Shown: positions 11,581 through 21,995 of the stretch, in pieces
Position numbering within the stretch: the stretch's first letter is position 1
Layout: each line of letters starts with the position of its first letter
NCBI GenBank assembly: GCA_946965045.2
Contig: OX337240.1
Coordinates: 2,542,001-2,606,000 of the forward strand
Reading direction: 5' to 3'
DNA from: Epithemia pelagica
Lineage: Eukaryota; Bacillariophyta; Bacillariophyceae; Surirellales; Surirellaceae
Length of the DNA: 64,000 nt
The notes under the pieces: generated by a model
Told to the model about the DNA's origin: nothing
The model's input: the letters and a program-made list of their open reading frames with translations, nothing else
Databases searched by the model: none
Position numbers and translations under genes: made by a program

Positions 11581-11779
11581 GTGGTACGGAATCTCACAAC
11601 AACAGACAAGTTAAAACAGACTTGACCAGTTGTTAAAGACTGCTATTAATAGTCTTCTGGGAACTAAAAGTCCATCATTTCACTATTCCCCATGCCCCAT
11701 GGTTTCAAGGTCTCTGGGTGGTATGGCACAAGAGTATGTTGTTTCATGTCCTTGCGGTGTCAATGACACAATGCTCTGT

Positions 11780-12020
11780 TAGAGGTTATTGCTGTGGTAG
11801 GATATGATTGCGACTGCAGGACCATGCTCTGTTGAAGACAGCATTGCAATTGTGGTTCCCAAGGCAGACAAGGCAAAGGAGTTCATTGGACGCTGTTTGG
11901 CCATGATTGTGGCAATGGAAGTATTGGTCCACAAGTCTATCGTGTCGCTCTTGTTTTGGGTCTTGTCGCTGGTGCGGATGGGTGTCACGGAATCGTTCCA
12001 TACCGCCACGTGCGGGTGTC
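11780..12020 (-). pseudogene. 3' fragment of a membrane beta-propeller gene (copy A)
   Basis: The minus strand encodes the last roughly 80 residues of the propeller gene that is longer in copy B (39099 onward). It includes VAVWNDS, TIDLWTNTSI and SALGTTIAML. Homology stops at 12020, where copy B continues into the gene. The frame runs on into unrelated sequence to 12177 and so forms a chimeric 132-residue frame. No promoter is expected, so this is dead duplicated DNA. Confidence 0.7.
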
Positions 12021-12282
12021 GAGGATGGGTCATCGGTTTGGTTGTTGTTTGATGGATTTCCACGTTATTGGTAGTCAGTGGTTCGACCAATAACAGGGTC
12101 CGCGCCTGCCATATAAAATGCCACAAGGGTCCCTTGGGGTAGTAGAGATAGGAGCGACATGTCGGTGGCGATTGCAAGGGGCCATGGGTGATGTTACAAC
12201 CACAGCAAGATGGGCCTCGTGTTGTTTGTGTGAGTTTTTGTCAAAGTCGAGATTTTGAGGATCGCGCCTTGTGGGTGAGTAT

Positions 12283-12310
12283 CAGGCCGTTCCTTACGGC
12301 CAACCAAACC
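12283..12310 (+). repeat. Left terminal inverted repeat of the hAT element
   Basis: Matches the complement of 19700-19727 with one inserted base. The outer 18 bp are identical. Confidence 0.75.
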
Positions 12311-12359
12311 CCTCAAATTTCACCGTCTGGACGTCATATATCCGGGTTTTTGGGCTTTT

Positions 12360-12423
12360 CAGGTTTGGTTCAAACTGATTCGAACCAAACCTGAAATCAG
12401 GTTTGGCGCGTTTACCAAACCTG
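12360..12423. repeat. Subterminal hairpin repeats of the hAT element
   Basis: Two adjacent inverted repeats. 12360-12393 has perfect 12-bp arms (caggtttggttc and its complement). 12398-12423 has 9-bp arms (caggtttgg and ccaaacctg). The same heptamer recurs at the right end near 19692-19709. Confidence 0.7.
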
Positions 12424-12598
12424 AAACACACTAGGGATAAAGTTTTCGTTATGCTACTGTAATAATTTCCTACAGTTTCGAATTCGACTTGGCATGCGTG
12501 CGTTCAACTCCAACGGTCACACGTCCCCCCATTTCTCATGAAATTAGACGATATGTCTTTTGTACGATGGAATTCTTTTAGTACAATATTCAATTTAA

Positions 12599-12610
12599 CG
12601 CCAATCGTAA
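12599..12610 (+). repeat. Left terminal inverted repeat of PiggyBac
   Basis: Twelve bases that are the exact complement of 16481-16492, with TTAA directly outside on both sides. Confidence 0.95.
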
Positions 12611-12618
12611 TCGAGTAG

Positions 12619-12656
12619 CGCATAGCTGTCTCCCATATATGGGAGACAGCTATGCG
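12619..12656. repeat. Perfect 38-bp palindrome near the left PiggyBac end
   Basis: Each arm is 19 bases, cgcatagctgtctcccata and its complement, with no spacer. Symmetry continues imperfectly to 12615-12660. A diverged version, gctgactcccataaaatt and its partner, lies near the right end at about 16418-16447. It is probably a binding site or a cruciform-forming site for transposition. Confidence 0.9.
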
Positions 12657-12963
12657 TTACTCCCTTAACTTTCACTTCAAATAACTTCATCAAAATCCAC
12701 TTTCATCCAAATCTAACTTCATCGTTCGATAGATCTTACAATTCTGAACAACTTCATATATGATACTCTACAGTAGAAATGAAGTCATAATGGCGATATT
12801 TCGCTTTGAAAAATTGGCGATTTCCCTCATTTTTGTCCATTTTCAGTTTCCTTCGCCCGAAGCCCAACTTGGTGCCCTTATATGTTCGGTCTCTCTGAAC
12901 CGATCGTTGCAGGACTCTCCATTCTGGAAGTCTATATAGTGAAGAAGACTTGGACGCAAGGAA

Positions 12964-15900
12964 ATGTCGTCTCAACCTTTTCCCATTGAGTGGGACGACC
13001 ATGAGTCGACACCACCCGATTTATCGCAACCGCTCATCGATCAAGACGCAGACCAACCCGTCGTAACTCAAGCCAGTGACACTCAAACCGCAGCACCTCC
13101 AGTCGACAATTCAACAGCCGGAGAGCCTAATGCCCCGATGGAGCTCCCACCGGAGCTAGAGAGTTTTTTCGCACATTTGCCTGGACGACGACAATCTTCC
13201 CGCCCGAGATCAAGATTTTCATACGCTAAGCGGAGTTTCGTTGCGATGGACGACTTCTGGATCCATGAAAATTTCAGGGAAGATTTCCGTCGTCGGTTTC
13301 GACCCAATCTTACCGACCGTCACATTCCTCTTCTCGGAAAAATTGTGGAATGTCCCTCGAAGCAGAATGACAATATACATGCGATTGTCTGGGACAAACG
13401 CAGTATTTTGAGTTTGAACATTCCCGACAATTGGATCAAGACACAGTTCACCTCGTCGAAAGCAGTCAAAGCCAAACTTCGTCACTTCATCGAAGTCTAC
13501 AATCCCGCCAATCTGCCATTTCAACCATCACAATCGACCCAACCATCCCAATCCCAACAGTTGCAACCAACAGGTCAGTCGGCTTCACAACAAACAAACA
13601 ACACCTCCACGACGGCATCTCAACAGAACAATCACACTCAAGACGACAACAATCCTACCAACAACAGCACTGTAGACGACAACAATCCTACCAACAACAG
13701 GAATGCACAAGAACCTCCTCAACCTCCTTCCACAGCAGAGCGTGCACGCCGCCGAGCCGCCATTAGGAATGTACCAGATGCGTCTTTGAGGCGATCTCCT
13801 CGTCGTCATTCGACTTCTACATCGAACATGCCATCGACTCAAGAGCGTGCACTGGGTCGTGCTGCACTCATGACTGCACCAGAAGGAGTGCTATCTCCAA
13901 GTACTCAAGGAGGTACTCCAACTAACGAAGTTGCAACTCGTCTCTTCGGAAGTGCTAGTACTGGTGGCTCCTCCAGGACGACACGACAGCAGCGGGTAAA
14001 TAACAACAACAATTCCACCGAGGCCTCCGACGACGAACCAAATAATGACAACTCTTCATCAGACGAAGATGAATATGGTGGCTATGATTTAGATGTAAAC
14101 GAAACTGTGCACAGGGATAGCGATCCATTGATGGAATACAATGACAGTGACGACGAGGATAACCCTGACGAAGAGAATGCTTCCTCAGGATCGGACAACG
14201 AAGATCCCAACAATTCAACAAATTTGAAGGTGTTGATCGATAATTTACACTTCCACTTCAAGGAAGTTGATTCGTCTGATAATGCTTTCTCATGGGTTGG
14301 GCAGGAGCGCAACAACAGATCGATGTTTCGTGGTGGAGACGGTCTAAAAGTGGGGATTGCAGATGTATTTCATACTCCCTTTGACTGTCTTCGAGTTGTT
14401 GGAGGATTGTCTAAATCCATCATTTTGGACATGGCTGCGGCAACGAATCAATATTTCCGCAACAAAATCCGTCCAAACCTAATGGGACGACGAGGATATT
14501 TTCATTCTCAGAAATGGAGAGACGTGACAATGCAAGAAATGACTCGGTTTCTTGGTATCATCTTGATGATGTCCTTGAGACCCGTTGATGGTGGTGGTTA
14601 CGCAGCTTACTTTTCCAACTCCAACATGATGTACAGCCTGGGAACTGCAATTCCAACAATGGAAATTGCAGATAGTGCTGGTTGGGCATCAAAATACATG
14701 CGCCTTGCTCGATTCCGACAAATCAGAGGAGCATTCCACCCCGAATCGAAAGAAGCTGGACGGGGAGGTGACAAATGTTACCAACTGCGAAGACTCATCC
14801 AGGCTGTAAATTCTGCGTCAAGACGATCTTTCCAAATTCCACAAGATTTGGCATTCGACGAAGGAGGTATTGGATGCCGTTCGAGGTACTGCCCGGTCAG
14901 GCAGTACAACAAGGACAAACCAGCCAAGTTCCGCGTTGATTTCTTCATCCTGGCTTCGTCCACTAGCTATGCAATCTTGCATTTGGACGTATATCAGGGA
15001 AAGAATGCTACTAATTCATACATCCGACACGAGGCACGACGTCTTCCTACAACAATGAAGGCTGTTGTGAATGCGTGTTACGCGCTGGAATTGAACAACG
15101 AAACCCGTGGATTCCGCCACTTATCCATGGATAATAGGTATGCCGCTCCACAACTCCTGGTGATCTTGCGAGATCGACTGAAAGTCCTTGCTACTGGTAC
15201 TGTTCGTGTAAACCGTGTTGGATGGAACAAGGTTCTCATGGATTTGAAAAAAACAAAGACCAATCGTGGAACGATGAAACTGGGACATGATGAAGTGAAC
15301 GGAATCCTAATCGGGCAATGGGTAGACTCTAAGGTGGTTAATTTTGTTTCAAGTTACGAGAATGTTGGGACAGGGCAACTACAACGCCAAGTTGGTCAAA
15401 CGAAGAAAGACTTCAGGTGCCCCCAAGCATTGATACGATACCAAGACAACATGGGGGGGATTGACCGTGGCGACCAAATGCGGTCACAAATGGGCGGATT
15501 TGCCACACATGGCCATTTCAAGAAATGGTATAAAAAAACTGCCCTCGGTATCATGGATATTATGTTGCTCAATGCTCTCATAGCCTGGAACATGTCCGCT
15601 GGGGATAGAATTCGTTCAAGGCGTACAAAGCTTTCAAGACTTGCTTTCTACACGTGTGTCGCACAAGCTATGTGCAGTTACGAAGATACAGAAGAGGTTG
15701 ATGCCTTGGCGCGGCGGACCCAACAACCTTCACAACCAAGTTGTGAAGATGGACACTTTCCAATCCCTTTGGAGGGCAACAAACGGTTGGCGTGTGCTGT
15801 TTGTTTGTTGGAGCACCGTTGGAAGAAGAAAACATTGGGGATGAAAGGATTGTACTCGAATGTCGGTCAATGTGCCAAATGTGGAATTGTCACACATTTG

Positions 15901-16212
15901 GTGAATTCCACAGATGAAAGAGAGGATGGTTGGAAGATTCATAAGCTACCACAATTCGCAGGTAATACCTGTTTCGAGATTCTGCACTCAATTCAAGGCA
16001 GGGAGATATTCATGTGCCGTCCGGCTGATGGAGGGGACAGCAGATATAAGTACACAACAAAGAAAAATCACCCTCTTGTATTGGATTTGAGAGAGAAACA
16101 TGGTCTGCCGCCGGAGTTCACAAGAAAGAGAAGACGGATTGAAGCCTCGGCCCCTATGGAAGAAGACAACGAGAGTGAGAATGAAAGTGGTGAGGAAATC
16201 CATGAATTGTAG
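12964..16212 (+). CDS. PiggyBac transposase
   Basis: A 1082-residue intact frame. The first roughly 420 residues are low-complexity, rich in Gln, Asn, Ser and acidic residues. The DDE core follows: FDEGGIG with the first Asp at residue 632, MDNRYAAP with the second at 723, and MGGIDRGDQM with the third at 834. KPAKFRVDFF and VYQGKN flank the first, and GTVRVNR follows the second. Spacing is close to that of known PiggyBac enzymes. A Cys-rich segment (CAVC, then CAKC and further Cys/His) near residues 940-1020 resembles the C-terminal zinc-binding end of the family. The enzyme cuts at TTAA and moves the element in which it lies. Confidence 0.95.
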   Translation: MSSQPFPIEWDDHESTPPDLSQPLIDQDADQPVVTQASDTQTAAPPVDNSTAGEPNAPMELPPELESFFAHLPGRRQSSRPRSRFSYAKRSFVAMDDFWIHENFREDFRRRFRPNLTDRHIPLLGKIVECPSKQNDNIHAIVWDKRSILSLNIPDNWIKTQFTSSKAVKAKLRHFIEVYNPANLPFQPSQSTQPSQSQQLQPTGQSASQQTNNTSTTASQQNNHTQDDNNPTNNSTVDDNNPTNNRNAQEPPQPPSTAERARRRAAIRNVPDASLRRSPRRHSTSTSNMPSTQERALGRAALMTAPEGVLSPSTQGGTPTNEVATRLFGSASTGGSSRTTRQQRVNNNNNSTEASDDEPNNDNSSSDEDEYGGYDLDVNETVHRDSDPLMEYNDSDDEDNPDEENASSGSDNEDPNNSTNLKVLIDNLHFHFKEVDSSDNAFSWVGQERNNRSMFRGGDGLKVGIADVFHTPFDCLRVVGGLSKSIILDMAAATNQYFRNKIRPNLMGRRGYFHSQKWRDVTMQEMTRFLGIILMMSLRPVDGGGYAAYFSNSNMMYSLGTAIPTMEIADSAGWASKYMRLARFRQIRGAFHPESKEAGRGGDKCYQLRRLIQAVNSASRRSFQIPQDLAFDEGGIGCRSRYCPVRQYNKDKPAKFRVDFFILASSTSYAILHLDVYQGKNATNSYIRHEARRLPTTMKAVVNACYALELNNETRGFRHLSMDNRYAAPQLLVILRDRLKVLATGTVRVNRVGWNKVLMDLKKTKTNRGTMKLGHDEVNGILIGQWVDSKVVNFVSSYENVGTGQLQRQVGQTKKDFRCPQALIRYQDNMGGIDRGDQMRSQMGGFATHGHFKKWYKKTALGIMDIMLLNALIAWNMSAGDRIRSRRTKLSRLAFYTCVAQAMCSYEDTEEVDALARRTQQPSQPSCEDGHFPIPLEGNKRLACAVCLLEHRWKKKTLGMKGLYSNVGQCAKCGIVTHLVNSTDEREDGWKIHKLPQFAGNTCFEILHSIQGREIFMCRPADGGDSRYKYTTKKNHPLVLDLREKHGLPPEFTRKRRRIEASAPMEEDNESENESGEEIHEL

Positions 16213-16417
16213 AAGCAGCATTATATAAGAGACATAGTAAACACAGACGACACAGACTCACCTTGGACAGGTCATTCATAGGTTACTTGTGCCATTGTTG
16301 ACATGGATCGATGATCTTGGCTGTGTTGAATGTCACAAAAATGAGACCTGCGTTTTAAGGTTAAAACAGCCTCTGTTAAGGCGCTCGCATGGGAGACAGC
16401 AAATTCGAGCATCTGGC

Positions 16418-16447
16418 TGACTCCCATAAAATTTATGGGACACAGCT
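16418..16447. repeat. Imperfect palindrome near the right PiggyBac end
   Basis: gctgactcccataaa followed by tttatgggacacagc. It is a diverged counterpart of the left-end palindrome in the same subterminal position. Confidence 0.75.
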
Positions 16448-16480
16448 ATTTGATACTCCGATAAGCTTAAAACCCGTTCT

Positions 16481-16492
16481 TTACGATTGGCG
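16481..16492 (-). repeat. Right terminal inverted repeat of PiggyBac
   Basis: Exact complement of 12599-12610, followed at once by TTAA. Confidence 0.95.
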
Positions 16493-16696
16493 TTAATGAA
16501 GTCAAATGGGGGGAAGTTGGGGGCAGGGCTGTGTAGTACGATAGTCCAATTTTCGACGAAGTCCCTTACTTTGTACTGTACTTCACCGACTTTACGCATT
16601 CCCTTAGTATAGTCCCCCTCTCTCTCTCAAGGGACTGCCAGTCCCTCAGTCCATTCCCTATAGTCACTCACAACCGACTATAGTCTCTACCGTCAT

Positions 16697-16720
16697 CCCC
16701 CCCCCCCCCCCCCCCCCCCC
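16697..16720. repeat. Poly-C run of 24 bases
   Basis: An uninterrupted run of C in the hAT leader region between the PiggyBac insertion and the transposase gene. Such runs often vary in length and are prone to read error. A shorter run of 12 C lies at 42083-42094. Confidence 0.9.
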
Positions 16721-17031
16721 AGCCTTCAATCGTACTATATTCCCTCTCTCGAGTCCCACCAGTCTCTCATATCGTACTTTAAGTCCTAAAGTCAAGTACC
16801 TCCAGCCAAATATATAGACTGTATAGTACAAAATCACTCCTCATCTCCATATGAAACGACTACAACCATGATATCATGTGTTTATCATTCCAAATCAACA
16901 CAAGAAAACAGATGAGGATAATCACAACACAGAGGTACGTTACCCATATCTTGGTTGCTTCGCCTCTCTTCAACAATCAAACCATTGTCCTCTCTTATCT
17001 TGTCTCATACAAGGAGACGAGGTCGAATCAA

Positions 17032-19654
17032 ATGGAAGGAGTCCAAGATACCGTTTGGACATTGGAAGATCCTTCCAGGAGGGATCCCCCTTCCTCCAAC
17101 AAGAACAAATCTTCTTCCAACAAGAACAAGCCACGGCCCTCATCCAGTAAGAAGACGACTTCCAGTTCAAAGAAGAAAAAGAAGAAGAAGCCTCCTCCTG
17201 CAGGTTCCAACGAATTGAAACGAAAACCCTCTGCACTCGAAGCCGAGAAGAAAATTGTTGAGGAAGAGCTTGCACCAGTTGTGGAAGCCAAAGATGATTT
17301 CTTGGCAAATGAGAAATCTCTTGTTCCTCTTCTTGATTCTCCAAATCCATTATTCTTCGGCCATCCTAGTTGTTCACCGTACTGGCGTTGGATCCTTCAT
17401 GTTGACTGGCCGGTGTTTGAACAATATCTGATCGATAACTCGGATGATATTCCCCAAACCCCCGGCATTCTCAAGCTGATAAACAACATGAAGACCAAAA
17501 CCAAAATAGGAGACATGAAGAATCTCAAGTCGGCATTGACTCCCCAAGCCAAGAATAAAGCCATGAAAGAGAAATACTCAAATCTTGTCCGTTATGTTGT
17601 CATCTGCCCACGCTGTTTTGCGAACAAAGACAAACCACTGGACGAATGTATCCTACTTTGTGGGCTTAACAAAACATCCAACATAGCAACTCATATCGGC
17701 AAGTACCACAAAGATGTTCAAATTCAAGACGACGCCGATGATCCCTCTCCGATGAAAAGCCAAGGCACGCTAAGCTCCATGGTCATAAAGGATGCATCCA
17801 AATCTACTGCTTCTGCGGAACTAAGGCAGCTCATGTATCGGTTCATCAATGACTGTGCACTACCGGCAATTACGGCCGAGAAAAAAGAATTCCGAGATCT
17901 CATCCGGTACGCAATCAACAACAGTGCTGCTCTCCGCGACACACCGGCAGAGATCATGAGCCGGCGGGAAATTTCCAAACTTCGTATCTCTTCCTACGAA
18001 AGTTTTTTCGGTGTGGCGACGAACCTTATCAATGCCTGTCGCTCTGAATACGAACGATTGTGCTACCAGAAGGTTCCTTTTATCTCCGTGTGCCATGATA
18101 TTTGGCAAGCGAGGGACCATGACGTCCTTGGGGTTACAATAATGTTCATAGACCCTCACAACTGCGAGGTCTATCGCATCCCCATTGGTCTTGCAGAATG
18201 CAAAGGACACGCAGCAACGGACGTGGCAAACCTAACTGATGTTCTCCTTCTTGGCGTTGGCATCACTACAGGAGATCTGTCGGCCTCTGTGAATGACAAC
18301 ACGACGGCCACTGTGTTGGCGGGCAAGTACATAGTGGGCCAAAAGGATAAGACTGGAAAGTGTGATATGCACAAGGCTGAACTTGTGCTAAAGCACGCCA
18401 CGGGGTTAGTTCAACGCTACCACAATCGCCAGCTCATGGATTCTAACACAGAGTTTCTTGAGCTATGGCAAATCTTCAAACAATTTGCGTCGTGGTTGAC
18501 CAGCAAAAAATCTCCAAAGCGAATGAGAAAGTTTCGAGAGGCCTGTATTGCGATGGGAATGAAGATTGTTTCTATTCCACTCCCAAATGACACTCGAGTT
18601 GCAGGACTTATCCTAACAATTCAAGCCTTGCTACGATGCAAATTTGTCATGGATAACTACTCTACTCTGACTGCTTTCCGGAGCGACCCAAAGTTCAAAA
18701 AGCTATATCCAGAGGAAAAGGAATGGAAGTTACTTGCTCAGAACGAGGGAATCCTTGCTCCCTTGAAACAAGTGTCCATGTCTTTACAATCTGATGAACC
18801 AGGAGCAAGTTCCGCGGCCCTGCTTGAAATCTATTGCGCTTATTTTCAAGCAACAACTATGCGCAGTGACAGTAAAGAGTATGGTGGTGTCTCCTGCTTG
18901 AATGTGTCTAGTGGAGCCGAGACTCAATGGGACGCTTGTGATACCATGGACGATCTAGACAGACTGCGCGATCCGATTTCTCTACAAGGATTTAGAGGCT
19001 GGACCACGCCGCCTAATTCGCCGGATTATCGCAGAGTACAAGCATTACTTATTCCATCATGACGAAGATGGAATAAAAGCTGTTTGTGCTAATCCTCTAT
19101 TGGGAAATGTATACGAGAATATGTTCGTGAATTTCGGCGTTTTTGATCAAGACACCGTCAAAGAGTGTCGTAGGATCATCATCAAAGACGTGGTCGCCAA
19201 ATTCAGCAACAAGAGTGTCTCTCAGATTGGACTTGCGCTCTCTAAACAAGGGGCCACGGGGAGAGAAGGTGATGACGATGAGAATGTTGAAGAACAGGCG
19301 ATGTCCCCTTCCAGAAAAACTATTCGGCACAAAACCCGTGATGTATTTGCGAACATGAGGCGCTCGCATGACCTACAACAACAAGCGTTACTGCATCTTA
19401 GTGGCAAGGCATCCAACGCTGCCTCTGAAAACGAAATGGTGATGGCCTTACAGAAAGCTTGTACATCATGCTACGACGAATTTCGCGAACATTGCAAGGG
19501 TCACATAGACAACCATTGGGATCAAATGATGGAAGACTATGGAACTCTAGCCTTCTATAAGGCTCGCGACCGCTGGAACGATAATCAGAAGAGAAAGTCA
19601 GAGAGTTGTCAACTCTCTGACTTTGGTTTGGTTGAGTGTAAGGACGGCAAATAA
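17032..19654 (+). pseudogene. hAT transposase, one frameshift
   Basis: The frame is open from 16876, but MEGVQ at 17032 is the likelier start. A Lys-rich N-terminus is followed by a BED-like zinc finger (CPRC, then THIGKYH). The catalytic region contains VCHDIWQARDHDVLGVT and later NDNTTATV. The frame ends at 19062, but coding clearly goes on in another frame: YKDLEAGPRRLIRRIIAEY begins about 18985, overlaps the old frame and runs to 19654. A one-base change near 18985 therefore breaks the gene, unless a very short intron spans it. It drives, or once drove, the hAT element around it. Confidence 0.75.
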
Positions 19655-19699
19655 TCGCGCCTTTTTCCAAACAAATCCTGGAAAGGTCTTCACAGGTTT

Positions 19700-19727
19700 G
19701 GTTTGGTTTGCCGTAAGGAACGGCCTG
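19700..19727 (-). repeat. Right terminal inverted repeat of the hAT element
   Basis: Complement of 12283-12310 apart from one base. It ends in cggcctg. Confidence 0.75.
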
Positions 19728-19994
19728 AGGCCGTTCGACCAGGACTCACCCTTCCGCTAGGGGGTACGTCCTACTGAAATTGTATAGTGTTTCTAGCAGA
19801 GGTATGTCCGGAGTCTTTGTTGTTTTCCCACCCCCAGACCCCCTTTAGCCTGCCGGCTTACCCGACTCCGTTCTTTGAACTCAGTCGAACACAACCAATA
19901 GTCACTTCTTTCTTGTGCATGACGATTAACAGTCTCAAGTCTTTTGTTTTGTTGTTGTGTTGTTGTTGCTGAAATATTATTAGTTCATTTGACC

Positions 19995-21995
19995 ATGTCA
20001 GACCCTGCCAGTAAATCAAACATGCCTGACACGATGGAGGAAACAGATGCGACGCCCGTCACCCCTGTCAGGAGATCTCCCGATATGGCTGCAGTGGTAG
20101 AAACCATGGCTTCATTGCTGGCAGCTCCTGATGACAATGCATCCGCCTTGAGGACTGATCTTGAGGCCATGTTCTCGTCGTGGAAAGTCACTCGTTGGGA
20201 AGACTTGATGGCTGTAAAGGACACGGACGTGGAAGATTATATTGCAGACAAAAAGCCTGAACAGCTCTCCCCCCTTATCATCGAGAGGCGTTTGGGTTAC
20301 CTGGTCCGGTATGCCAAGCTTGATAAGCCCTTGACTAGCGCTCTCACGATGGCTTCTGTGATTCGGGAGGTGGATAAACAGCAGCAACCGTCGACGCTGT
20401 ACAACTTGGTGTTTCGAGCCATCCAATCGGGCAGCTCGGGTGTGCCCCACATCCTTGAAGATCTTGAAGAGTTCCCCATGGCGGAATTAAAATTGTTGCA
20501 AGTGCAAGAGTACACCAAGCCGCTGTATCGTCGTCTCCATTTACCTCGGAGGAAGGGAGAAATCCACTACAGCCGCGAAAATCAGGTGCAGGCTCATTTG
20601 GAGACTTTGGTTACTGACGTGATTGAAAGCTGCAATTATGGCCTAACAACAGACACAGAAGCGGCCTTGAACGGACTGAAAGTGGATATTGGCTTTCTCC
20701 GGGACGACAACGACGACCTTTGTGGCACAATGGAAGTCAAACAACCATATAGAAGATATGCTCAACCTCCGGATCCAGATCCTATGACCCATCCGAAGGT
20801 TGTCACGCAGGTGTTATCTCAGATGATACCACTTCGTACCATGTATGGAGTGAAGAACGTGTACGGCATTCTTTCTACGTACTCATCATGGCGATTCTTT
20901 CGTTGGTTGCCCTCCGAGGAGTATGAAATTCGTGCGGACGAATCATTGGAAGAGTCTGAAATCACAAAAAAGCTGGAAAACCTTGGTATGTCTGATAATA
21001 AAATTGAGGAGGGCTCGTCGGTCGTAGAAGCGTCGCAATATCGTACGCCCCGTAAGGCAAGGAGCGGCACCTTGGGACCTCGCAACTCTCCTCCGACGTC
21101 ACCCAAGCCATATTGCGACTGTGATCAAACGGAACAAGACGGAGACGAGGATCAAGAATCTGATGGTGACACTACGACTAAGCGTGGCATACTATATGCA
21201 TCAGAGGTAATATCAGACGCTCCAAAGGCACTGCGAGTTTTGGCGTGGGTGTTGGGAGAAATGTACCGCTCCCCGAGGCAGTACGTCCCCTCCCATCAAC
21301 GCGATTTCCTCTATGTTGTCAAGAAAGGAGAGGACGACATGGTAGGGGGCTACGAACGCGTTCCACACGACGCGGAGTTTTACAAAGGACGCATGCCACG
21401 AGTGGATGTTGAGAAACTGTATATCTTGGAAGAACTCGGCCACAGGTCGCATGGAAGAGTCTTTCGTGCAATGAGTAAAGGTGGCAATCTCTGCGTGATC
21501 AAGTACTTTGTCAAGTCCCAATACGCTCTGAACGAGAATGGCAAACGCGTACAATTTGATGCAAGAGCTGCAGCACAGAAATCTGTTTCGTATTGGAACG
21601 CAGTATACGCCCACAACTGGCTACCAGCGGCAAGATTTGGGACATGGGGTGGGGGCGATGCTATCCTTATGCCTGATTTGGAGAAAATACCAGTGATGGA
21701 GGCAGAAGAGCGACTTTTTGTCATGAACAAGCTGGAAGAGACGATGAAAGAAAGGTTCCACCGGAGGGGCATCTGGCATGATGATCCGGCATGGCGCAAT
21801 GTTGCACTTGTTCGCAACCAACTTGGTCGCATTACAAAAGTCTGCATGATTGATTTGGAACCTGCCCGTATGATAGAGAAGGTTGAATCAGACAAGTGGG
21901 GGGAGTTTGAGACAATGTGGGGGGAGTTCCAGAAGGTGCTCGACGCAGATTGGGACAATTTCAAAGCTACACTATTGACGGGAAGCTCACACTGA
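19995..21995 (+). CDS. CR-type REase/kinase-like protein, copy 2 (full length)
   Basis: 666 residues from MSDPASK. An upstream in-frame ATG at 19944 would add 17 mostly hydrophobic residues. A PD-(D/E)XK-like nuclease domain lies at about 200-290: Asp231 in KVDIGF, Glu247 and Lys249 in MEVKQP. A disordered acidic linker follows, then a kinase-like domain at about 480-640: Lys503 in VIKY, HDD at 595-597, an Asn near 602, Asp620 in IDLE. Fusion of an REase-like and a kinase-like domain is known among Crinkler/CR proteins, which are thought to act on nucleic acid or signalling inside cells. There is no signal peptide. It lies just outside the hAT element and upstream of a decayed CR/RHS gene. 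Confidence 0.8.
   Translation: MSDPASKSNMPDTMEETDATPVTPVRRSPDMAAVVETMASLLAAPDDNASALRTDLEAMFSSWKVTRWEDLMAVKDTDVEDYIADKKPEQLSPLIIERRLGYLVRYAKLDKPLTSALTMASVIREVDKQQQPSTLYNLVFRAIQSGSSGVPHILEDLEEFPMAELKLLQVQEYTKPLYRRLHLPRRKGEIHYSRENQVQAHLETLVTDVIESCNYGLTTDTEAALNGLKVDIGFLRDDNDDLCGTMEVKQPYRRYAQPPDPDPMTHPKVVTQVLSQMIPLRTMYGVKNVYGILSTYSSWRFFRWLPSEEYEIRADESLEESEITKKLENLGMSDNKIEEGSSVVEASQYRTPRKARSGTLGPRNSPPTSPKPYCDCDQTEQDGDEDQESDGDTTTKRGILYASEVISDAPKALRVLAWVLGEMYRSPRQYVPSHQRDFLYVVKKGEDDMVGGYERVPHDAEFYKGRMPRVDVEKLYILEELGHRSHGRVFRAMSKGGNLCVIKYFVKSQYALNENGKRVQFDARAAAQKSVSYWNAVYAHNWLPAARFGTWGGGDAILMPDLEKIPVMEAEERLFVMNKLEETMKERFHRRGIWHDDPAWRNVALVRNQLGRITKVCMIDLEPARMIEKVESDKWGEFETMWGEFQKVLDADWDNFKATLLTGSSH

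Larger units (their letters stand above)
7827..12020. repeat. Segmental duplication 2, copy A
   Basis: About 4.2 kb matches 35094-39337 in the same orientation, with scattered substitutions and small indels. It covers the 3' end of the membrane-protein gene, a complete secreted-protein gene, an NDUFAF5-like remnant and a 3' scrap of a beta-propeller gene. The left edge lies inside an intact gene here but next to unrelated sequence in copy B. The right edge lies inside a gene that is longer in copy B. Confidence 0.95.
12595..16496. mobile_element. Complete PiggyBac-like transposon
   Basis: TTAA at 12595-12598 and 16493-16496 flank perfect 12-bp inverted repeats, cgccaatcgtaa at 12599-12610 and its complement at 16481-16492. 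The element itself is 3894 bp. TTAA target duplication is the hallmark of the PiggyBac superfamily and agrees with the encoded transposase. Both ends also carry subterminal palindromes built on gctgtctcccata. The transposase frame is intact, so the copy looks recent and potentially autonomous. It sits between the left end and the gene of the hAT element. Confidence 0.95.
12283..19727. mobile_element. hAT-type DNA transposon, interrupted by PiggyBac
   Basis: The outer inverted repeats match: caggccgttccttacggc at 12283-12300 and its complement at 19710-19727, continuing inward as aaccaaacc with one extra base. CAGG...CCTG ends are usual for hAT elements. Subterminal ccaaacct/aggtttgg hexamer-like motifs repeat inside both ends, as expected for transposase binding. 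Without the nested PiggyBac the element is about 3.5 kb and carries one transposase gene. I could not find an 8-bp target duplication just outside these ends. Further weak symmetry (gggtgagt) lies outside them, so the true borders may be somewhat wider. Confidence 0.75.

Noticed and set aside
12275-19735. An 8-bp target duplication around the hAT element
   Set aside because: The flanks gtgagtat and aggccgtt do not match. The inverted repeats alone support the call.
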